11,639 bases of DNA from Bacteroidales bacterium (lineage in GTDB: Bacteria > Bacteroidota > Bacteroidia > Bacteroidales > UBA10428). The position numbers were made by a program, and so were the translations under genes. The stretch lies in NCBI GenBank assembly GCA_016926235.1, contig JAFGOZ010000581.1, positions 1 to 11,639 of the forward strand, written 5' to 3'. Under the pieces are notes generated by a model. That model had not been told where the DNA came from. It did no database searches and saw only the letters and a program-made list of their open reading frames with translations. Positions 6,606-11,639 of the stretch are shown piece by piece; the first letter of the stretch is position 1; every line of letters begins with the position of its first letter.

Positions 6606-7781
6606 ATGAATCAAATTAAAACTAAAGACAAATTCAAAGCTTTTATTATTGCAATGTGTGTATTTTTATCCTTGCAACCTTATATTGTCTGGAGCATTAA
6701 GGAGTATATGAATGCCATTTTGGCAATAATTCTTTTTTTAACAACGTTTTGTTATTTCAAGTTTTTGCCAAAAAAAAAGAATGTTCAAATTATTATTTTT
6801 TTTGTTATATGCATTGTCTATTATTTTGTTGGAGGCACCACCTATAAGGGTTTTTCTTTGTTTTTTTCATTACCACTATTTTTTTTACTGTTACCCGATA
6901 ATATTAAATGCAATGTTTTTGAAAAATTTATACAAATTCTGGCTGTTGTCCTATTTGCAGGTTTAATAACATATACTTTGAGATTTATATTTAGTTTGCC
7001 ATTTTTTACAATTCCGGCGTTAAATGCTTTGAAAGTTGATAATTATTCCGTTTATTTATTTGATATTAATATATCGCGATTCTCTTTCCGATATTTTAGT
7101 GTTTTTGACGAACCAGGTGTGGTTGGTACTGTTTGTGCTATATTAATTTCTTATAAAGCTATTGAAATAAAAACATTTCAAGGGAAGGTTATTCTTCTGT
7201 CTGGATTGTTAAGTTTTTCTTTAGCCTTTTACATAATACTAATTTTTAATTTAATTTATTATTTTAATAAAAAGCATATAATTCTATTCGTTTTGATTTT
7301 TTTTACTTTATCCTTTTTACCTGAAGACAACGTGATTAAGATCAGTATTATTGAAAGATTACAATTTGCAGATGGACAATTAAGTGGAGATAATCGGACA
7401 GTTAAGGCATTTGACAATAACTACGAATATTTTTTAGAAGAAGGAGGTCGTGATTTATGGTTTGGAAGAGGGGTTTTGGCTGATCAATATGATGATATCG
7501 ATAATGCGGGTGGTTCGAGTTACAAATATTTAGTATATAGGCATGGAATTGTGGGTGTAATGCTTTTTATAGCCTTTTTTACATTTGTAACTCTGTCCAT
7601 AGCACCAATAAAACGGGGCTATTTTTATTTAATAGTTTTTATTCTTCTGGCTTACCAGAGGATAAACATTTTATTGTTGTATAACATTGCACTTTTTGTT
7701 GGTGGTTTAGTTAAGATTGCATATGATGATATTGATTTATATAATAAAAAGATCACAATATTTGATGATTGGAATTATTAA
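6606..7781 (+). CDS. wzy: Probable Wzy O-antigen/polysaccharide polymerase
   Basis: A 391-residue integral membrane protein with about ten hydrophobic spans (for example 12-30, 36-54, 60-77, 107-130, 195-220, 224-238, 314-334 and 340-370) and two larger loops. The first loop (about 134-173) ends in FDEPGVVGT, a pattern common just before a helix in Wzy-like proteins. The second (about 240-313) contains SGDNRT (260-265), WFGRG (285-289) and GSSYKYLVYRHGIVG (303-317), the last again typical of Wzy polymerases. Sequence conservation is low in this family, so the call rests on topology, these loop motifs and position beside wzx and a glycosyltransferase. Expected role: block-wise polymerisation of lipid-linked repeat units on the periplasmic face. 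The gene is extremely AT-rich and holds several long A and T runs. Confidence 0.78.
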   Translation: MNQIKTKDKFKAFIIAMCVFLSLQPYIVWSIKEYMNAILAIILFLTTFCYFKFLPKKKNVQIIIFFVICIVYYFVGGTTYKGFSLFFSLPLFFLLLPDNIKCNVFEKFIQILAVVLFAGLITYTLRFIFSLPFFTIPALNALKVDNYSVYLFDINISRFSFRYFSVFDEPGVVGTVCAILISYKAIEIKTFQGKVILLSGLLSFSLAFYIILIFNLIYYFNKKHIILFVLIFFTLSFLPEDNVIKISIIERLQFADGQLSGDNRTVKAFDNNYEYFLEEGGRDLWFGRGVLADQYDDIDNAGGSSYKYLVYRHGIVGVMLFIAFFTFVTLSIAPIKRGYFYLIVFILLAYQRINILLLYNIALFVGGLVKIAYDDIDLYNKKITIFDDWNY

Positions 7782-7827
7782 ATGAGAAACTCAATTATTA
7801 AATTTTGTAAATTAAATAAGGCAATTT

Positions 7828-8535
7828 ATGAATCAAAATAAATTTATTGTATTACTATTGCCAATGAAGGAACATTCTGAAAGAGTGCCGAATAAGAATC
7901 TCAAGAAATTTTGCGGAAACCCATTATATCATGCTATTATAAAGGTGGTATTAAAAAGCAAATATATAGATGAGATAATCGTAGATACTGATAGTGAAGA
8001 AATAAAAAAAGATGTTAAAAAAAACTTTCCGTCTGTCATTATTATAGATAGACCAGAAAAGAACATTGGTGACAATGTTCCAATGAATGATGTGATTGAG
8101 TATGATTTAACGAAAATAAATGGGGATATTTTTATCCAAACTCATAGTACCAATCCAATGCTATTAACAACAACATTAGATAATGCAATAGAAAAGTTTA
8201 TGCAATTAAGCGATGAAAATGATTCTATTTTCTCTGTAACTAAAATACAGACAAGACTATATTGGAAAAATGGAAGTCCAATTAATCATAATCCTCAAGA
8301 ATTACTTAGGACGCAAGATTTGCCTCCGGTTTATGAGGAAAATTCAAATTTTTATATTTTCACAAAAGATTCTTTTTTCAAAGCAAAAGGGAAAAGAATC
8401 GGACGAAAACCCTTTATGTTCGAGATTGACAAAATAGAAGCAATTGATATAGATGAAGCGCATGATTTTATTATTGCAGAGCAGTTATATAAACAATTTA
8501 GAGAAAATAAATGCACTAAATATAAAAGCAAATGA
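7828..8535 (+). CDS. Acylneuraminate/Kdo-type cytidylyltransferase
   Basis: A 235-residue nucleotidyltransferase of the NeuA/KdsB group, which joins CMP to a 2-keto-3-deoxy sugar acid using CTP. The CTP-binding start reads LLLPMKEHSERVPNKNLKKF (9-28): Arg19, Pro21, Lys23 and Asn24 match the usual RIPxKN, while the usual ARGGS is KEHSE. TDSEEI (54-59), DRPEKNIGDN (74-83), HSTNPML, LLRTQDLPPVYEENSNFYIF and the metal-binding IDIDEAHDF (206-214) complete the family pattern. The ATG at 7828 follows an AAGG about six bases upstream; the later ATG at 7864 would cut the first strand. It overlaps the aldolase gene by four bases (ATGA). Its presence implies the polysaccharide contains a CMP-activated ulosonic acid; neuraminate, Kdo and others are equally possible from sequence alone. 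Confidence 0.88.
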   Translation: MNQNKFIVLLLPMKEHSERVPNKNLKKFCGNPLYHAIIKVVLKSKYIDEIIVDTDSEEIKKDVKKNFPSVIIIDRPEKNIGDNVPMNDVIEYDLTKINGDIFIQTHSTNPMLLTTTLDNAIEKFMQLSDENDSIFSVTKIQTRLYWKNGSPINHNPQELLRTQDLPPVYEENSNFYIFTKDSFFKAKGKRIGRKPFMFEIDKIEAIDIDEAHDFIIAEQLYKQFRENKCTKYKSK

Positions 8536-9320
8536 TAAATTTATCACATAAAAAAAACATTTTAAAAGGAAAACTATTAAAAAGGGAATTGTCAATAGGA
8601 ACATGGTTAACCATTCCTCATCAGTCAATTGTAGAAATCTTATCTACAGCAGGTTTTGAATGGATTGTAATAGACTTGGAGCATGCTGCTATTGATTATC
8701 ACGCCATGCAAAATATAATTGGTCATATTCAAGGAAATGGAATGGAGGCATTAGTTAGGGTTAGTAAGAATGATGAGGTTGTTATTAAACATGCGCTTGA
8801 TGCGGGTGCAAATGGAATTATTGTGCCAATGATAAAAAATAGATCTGAAGCAACTCAAGCTATAGGATATGCAAAGTATCCACCAGTTGGAAAAAGAGGA
8901 GTTGGATTATCACGGGCGCAACATTATGGAATTGGGTTTGATACCTATAAAAAATGGTTAAAGGAAGAAGTTATTATAATCGTACAAATAGAAAATATAG
9001 AATCTGTAAATAACCTTGATGCAATTCTAGATGTTGATGGAGTGGATGGAATAATTGTAGGTCCTTATGATTTGTCAGCGTCAATGGGCATGCCTGGAGA
9101 ATTCGAAAAAGATGAAGTTAAGGAGGTTCTTGAAAAAATTGAAAAAATAACTTTATACAAACAAAAATCTTTGGGATTTCATGTAATCTCATCTAATTAT
9201 CGCAATATACTAGAAAAAATAGATAAAAAATACAATTTTCTTGCTTTTAGTATAGATTTTATCTTTTTAGGGGATAAAGCAAGAGAAGGAATGAATTTGT
9301 TAAAAAAGGAGTTGAAGTGA
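8532..9320 (+). CDS. HpaI-type class II pyruvate aldolase
   Basis: A 262-residue TIM-barrel aldolase of the HpcH/HpaI family (4-hydroxy-2-oxoheptanedioate and 2-keto-3-deoxy-aldonate aldolases). Key positions line up with E. coli HpaI: DLEH (48-51) with catalytic His51, Arg76 in ALVRV, the ALDAGANGIIVPM loop (88-100), YPPVGKRGVGLSRAQHYG (116-133), VQIEN with metal ligand Glu154, and VGPYDLSASMGMPG (176-189) with metal ligand Asp180. These enzymes reversibly add pyruvate (as enolate, with a divalent metal) to an aldehyde, giving a 4-hydroxy-2-oxo acid. Encoded directly after a CMP-ulosonate synthetase, it may build the 3-deoxy-2-ulosonic acid; that role is inference, since the family is mostly known from catabolism. 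Gene overlaps on both sides show it belongs to this operon. Confidence 0.88.
   Translation: MINLSHKKNILKGKLLKRELSIGTWLTIPHQSIVEILSTAGFEWIVIDLEHAAIDYHAMQNIIGHIQGNGMEALVRVSKNDEVVIKHALDAGANGIIVPMIKNRSEATQAIGYAKYPPVGKRGVGLSRAQHYGIGFDTYKKWLKEEVIIIVQIENIESVNNLDAILDVDGVDGIIVGPYDLSASMGMPGEFEKDEVKEVLEKIEKITLYKQKSLGFHVISSNYRNILEKIDKKYNFLAFSIDFIFLGDKAREGMNLLKKELK
9306..9311 (+). promoter_or_regulatory. Ribosome binding site supporting a GTG start
   Basis: AAGGAG lies five bases before the GTG at 9317, within the end of the aldolase gene. It supports use of this non-ATG start, which also places GGSGFLG at the expected distance from the N-terminus. Confidence 0.7.
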
Positions 9321-10207
9321 ATTCCAAAGTAATTGTATTTGGAGGAAGCGGATTTCTTGGGCAATATTTAGTAAATGAATTAGGAATAAGAGGTTATGAT
9401 GTGACAATTGTTGACATAAATCCTTCACAGAATTTAAATGATAAGAAATTTATTTGTTGTGACATCTTGGATAGAGAAAAAGTATTATCGTTTCTATCTA
9501 AAGAAAATTGTGATTTTATTTTTAATTTAGCTGGTTTTGCCAATCTTGATAATGCAAATAATAATCCTTGTCAGGCAATTAATTTAAATGTGATTGGCAA
9601 TATTAATATTATGGATGGAGCTTTGTTGTCAAAATGTGAAAGATTTATTTATGCAAGTAGTACCTATGCCATGAGTAATAAAGGGTCTTTTTATGGAATT
9701 TCTAAATTAGCTTCTGAAAAACTTATTGAAGAATATAATCAAAGGTATAATTTAGCTTATACGATTTTACGATATGGTTCTATTTATTCTGAAATACCTT
9801 TCGAGAACAATTACATTTATTCTCTGGTGGAGAAGGCCATAACTACAAAAAGTATTGTTCATGGAGGAGATGGTCAAGAGGTAAGAGAATATATCCACGC
9901 ATCAGATGCTGCAAGATTATCTGTTGATGTTATTGAATCTGATAAATATGTAAATCAGCATATTATTCTTACTGGAAACGAAAATATGAAACGAATTGAA
10001 TTATTTCAATTAATTAAGGAAATACTAAATGAAGATATAGAAATAATACTTAACAATGGCGAATATAAGCATCATTATAGATATACTCCATATTCTTTTA
10101 CTCCTTTGTCGAGTAAAAAATTAGTTGCTAATCCTCATATTGATATGGGACAAGGAATTTTAGAATGTATAAGAAATGTATATAAAAATAATTTGAAAGA
10201 TGAATGA
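9317..10207 (+). CDS. NAD(P)-dependent extended-SDR sugar epimerase/dehydratase
   Basis: A 296-residue short-chain dehydrogenase of the extended (GalE/RmlB-like) type. The N-terminal Rossmann motif is VFGGSGFLGQYL (7-18), with Asp33 ending the second strand (NAD preference likely), CDI (48-50) and FNLAGFANLDNA (69-80). The catalytic triad candidates are Ser115/Thr116 in YASSTYA and Tyr126/Lys130 in SFYGISKLASEK. RYGSIY (152-157), HGGDGQEVREYIHASDAA (182-199) and LTGNE follow, as in nucleotide-sugar epimerases. It starts at GTG inside the aldolase stop (GTGA). The substrate is unknown. In this operon it may modify the aldehyde precursor, the ulosonic acid or a separate nucleotide sugar. It is shorter than typical RmlB or GalE (about 330-350), mainly in the C-terminal half. 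Confidence 0.87.
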   Translation: MNSKVIVFGGSGFLGQYLVNELGIRGYDVTIVDINPSQNLNDKKFICCDILDREKVLSFLSKENCDFIFNLAGFANLDNANNNPCQAINLNVIGNINIMDGALLSKCERFIYASSTYAMSNKGSFYGISKLASEKLIEEYNQRYNLAYTILRYGSIYSEIPFENNYIYSLVEKAITTKSIVHGGDGQEVREYIHASDAARLSVDVIESDKYVNQHIILTGNENMKRIELFQLIKEILNEDIEIILNNGEYKHHYRYTPYSFTPLSSKKLVANPHIDMGQGILECIRNVYKNNLKDE

Positions 10208-10904
10208 TTATTTTACTATATATTCTTATAAAAATGAAGATGAGTGGAAAAGCTCTCTATTAGATAAATTTTGCAAGATTATTATAGATAGATTAATGGT
10301 CAAAGATGAACTAAATATTGCTGTTTCAGGAGGGAAAACACCAATTCCTTTTTTTAATTATATTTACGAAAAATGGCATGAAAATAAGTCCTGGATTAAT
10401 AGGTTGGATAAAATTAATATTTTTTGGGTTGATGAAAGGCAAGTTCCTATTAGTCACCAAGATTCAAATGCGGGTAATTTTAAAAAAATAATAAAAGAAT
10501 TGCCATTTAATTTATTCATTATAAAAGGTGATACAGAAGACATTGCTAAAGAAGTAATAAGATATGATCATTTAATTAGAACAAAAATTGCAGGTGCCAA
10601 TTTTGATTTAATTGTTTTAGGTATTGGTGAAGATGGGCATATTGCTTCTCTGTTTCCAAATACATCTGGGTTAAATAATGAAAATGATTTAATTATTGCA
10701 AATAGTATTCAAGAAAAAAATCTTAAACGTTTTACCTTTACCTATAAACTATTAAACAAAAATGAAAGGCTTTGGATTTTAATTTCTGGTAAAAAAAAGC
10801 TGCAATTAATAGAGGATTTTAGAAATGAAATCTCTCAAAATTATCCATTTGAAAAATTACTTTATGAAAATAAGCATAAAACAGAAATATATTGTTATGA
10901 ATAG
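10200..10904 (+). CDS. 6-phosphogluconolactonase-family protein (Pgl/NagB fold)
   Basis: A 234-residue protein close to the usual length of 6-phosphogluconolactonase (DevB type). The defining blocks are all present: NIAVSGGKTPIPFF (39-52), IFWVDERQVPISHQDSNAGN (74-93) and DLIVLGIGEDGHIASLFPNT (136-155). The DGHIASLFP block fits lactonases rather than glucosamine-6-phosphate deaminases of the same fold. The housekeeping enzyme opens 6-phosphogluconolactone in the oxidative pentose phosphate pathway, normally beside zwf. Here it is locked into a polysaccharide operon (eight-base overlap with the SDR, six bases before the HAD gene). A dedicated role on a phosphorylated sugar lactone, or a changed isomerase role, is more likely than central metabolism, but this is inference. 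Confidence 0.88.
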   Translation: MNDYFTIYSYKNEDEWKSSLLDKFCKIIIDRLMVKDELNIAVSGGKTPIPFFNYIYEKWHENKSWINRLDKINIFWVDERQVPISHQDSNAGNFKKIIKELPFNLFIIKGDTEDIAKEVIRYDHLIRTKIAGANFDLIVLGIGEDGHIASLFPNTSGLNNENDLIIANSIQEKNLKRFTFTYKLLNKNERLWILISGKKKLQLIEDFRNEISQNYPFEKLLYENKHKTEIYCYE

Positions 10905-10910
10905 TAAAGC

Positions 10911-11552
10911 ATGATAAGAAATATTTTATTTGATTTTGATGGTGTTTTAGCTGAATCTGTAAATGTGAAAACACAAGCATTCAGAAAATTATATGAACCT
11001 TTTGGTGAAGAAATTGCAAATAAAGTGGTTGAACATCATTTGAAAAATGGAGGAGTCAGCCGCTTTGAGAAATTTAAAATCTATCACTCCTGGGTGGGAT
11101 ATTGTATTTCAGAAAAGGAAGTAAAGGATTTGTCGGATAAATTTTCTGAAATGGTTTTAAAAGGCGTTATAAATGCTCCTGAAGTAAAAGGTACTTATGA
11201 ATTTTTAAATAATTACTATTTAAAATATAATTTATGGATAATTAGCGGTACGCCAACTGAAGAGATGAAAGCTATTGTTAAAGAAAGAGGTTTGGAGAAA
11301 TATTTTAAGGAAATATACGGTTCTCCAAAAAAGAAATATGAATGGACTGAATATGTAATTAATAAAAATAGTTTAATCAGATCAGAAACTGTTTTGATTG
11401 GTGATGCAAAATCAGATCATGAAGCTTCATTACATTCGGATCTGCATTACATTTTAAGAGAAACAGCGGAAAATATTGATTTGTTCAAAAATTATAAAGG
11501 TTTAAGAATTAAAGATTTAACAAATTTACTTGAAATATTAAAATCACTATAA
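10911..11552 (+). CDS. HAD-superfamily phosphatase (beta-phosphoglucomutase-like)
   Basis: A 213-residue HAD hydrolase with a helical cap inserted after motif I. Motif I is DFDGVLAES (8-16) with nucleophile Asp8 and acid/base Asp10; motif II is IISGTP (110-115) with Ser112; the motif III lysine lies in SPKKKYEW (138-145); motif IV is IGDAKSDHEA (163-172) with Asp165 and Asp169. All catalytic groups are present. The layout matches subfamily I sugar-phosphate phosphatases and beta-phosphoglucomutase relatives. In the operon it could remove phosphate from a phosphorylated ulosonic acid before CMP transfer, as KdsC does in Kdo synthesis, although KdsC itself is a capless HAD enzyme. It starts at ATG 10911, six bases after the lactonase gene, with no obvious ribosome site. 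Confidence 0.88.
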   Translation: MIRNILFDFDGVLAESVNVKTQAFRKLYEPFGEEIANKVVEHHLKNGGVSRFEKFKIYHSWVGYCISEKEVKDLSDKFSEMVLKGVINAPEVKGTYEFLNNYYLKYNLWIISGTPTEEMKAIVKERGLEKYFKEIYGSPKKKYEWTEYVINKNSLIRSETVLIGDAKSDHEASLHSDLHYILRETAENIDLFKNYKGLRIKDLTNLLEILKSL

Positions 11553-11553
11553 A

Positions 11554-11639
11554 ATGAAAGTATTATTGACATCAACATCGTTTATGGATACTCCCGGGAA
11601 GCATCAGGAATTATTAGATAGGCAAGGATTCACAGTAGA
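11554..11639 (+). CDS. N-terminus of a D-2-hydroxyacid (phosphoglycerate-like) dehydrogenase, cut by the window edge
   Basis: An ATG one base after the HAD stop opens a frame that runs to the window end: MKVLLTSTSFMDTPGKHQ, then ELLDRQGFTV. This opening resembles the D-2-hydroxyacid dehydrogenases (SerA/phosphoglycerate dehydrogenase-like) often annotated in polysaccharide clusters, where a first beta strand is followed by SFxDTPGKH. Only 28 full codons are visible, with no NAD-binding or catalytic residues, so the call rests on this N-terminal resemblance. It appears to continue the same operon. Confidence 0.6.
   Translation, partial: MKVLLTSTSFMDTPGKHQELLDRQGFTV

Noticed and set aside
6781..6966. 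Second + strand frame of 61 codons inside wzy
   Set aside because: It is a phenylalanine- and leucine-rich shadow produced by T-rich codons in another frame; the polymerase frame explains the region.
10200..10904. Glucosamine-6-phosphate deaminase (NagB) as the identity of the Pgl-fold protein
   Set aside because: The GIGEDGHIASLFP and DERQVP blocks match lactonases better, and the length is shorter than typical NagB.

Overview
The window is part of a surface-polysaccharide (O-antigen or capsule type) biosynthesis locus. All 13 intact genes lie on the + strand and are tightly packed, often with overlapping start and stop codons. Recognisable families include a Wzx-type flippase, a Wzy-type polymerase, a family 2 glycosyltransferase and nucleotide-sugar enzymes. 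The closest remembered relatives of several proteins (paired FdtA-like cupins, a 2-hydroxyacid dehydrogenase starting MKVLLTSTSF) are from Bacteroidota and neighbouring FCB-group bacteria. That placement is inference: some genes have clear AGGAG-type ribosome sites and no marker gene is present.

Left region (1-4370, moderate GC). The window opens inside a membrane-anchored beta-rich small protein that is probably not part of the sugar pathway. Next is a decayed 3' end of a dTDP-glucose 4,6-dehydratase gene (rmlB remnant, about 424-716). Two tandem FdtA/QdtA-type cupin genes follow, then a MaoC-like hydratase, a CitE-like lyase, a NeuD/PglD-type hexapeptide acyltransferase and a broken DegT-family sugar aminotransferase. 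Together these look like a pathway for a dTDP-3-amino-3,6-dideoxyhexose carrying an acyl group. RmlB would make the 4-keto-6-deoxy sugar, FdtA would shift the keto group to C3, the aminotransferase would install the amine and the acyltransferase would cap it. MaoC and CitE may supply an unusual acyl-CoA. The dehydratase and aminotransferase are both dead here while the genes between them remain open, so the pathway is either stranded or completed by copies elsewhere.

Middle (4379-7781). Wzx flippase, glycosyltransferase and Wzy polymerase genes. Base composition drops sharply here, from about half GC near 4200 to under 20% in one 60-base line of wzy, which marks a mosaic boundary.

Right region (7828-11639, AT-rich). 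A compact operon encodes an acylneuraminate/Kdo-type cytidylyltransferase, an HpaI-type pyruvate aldolase, an extended SDR epimerase/dehydratase, a 6-phosphogluconolactonase-family protein, a HAD phosphatase and the start of a phosphoglycerate-dehydrogenase-like gene. I see no NeuB or KdsA synthase. The set suggests a route to a CMP-activated 3-deoxy-2-ulosonic acid in which an HpaI-type aldolase replaces the usual PEP-dependent synthase. This is the most promising candidate for an undescribed pathway in the window, and it is an inference from gene families and order.
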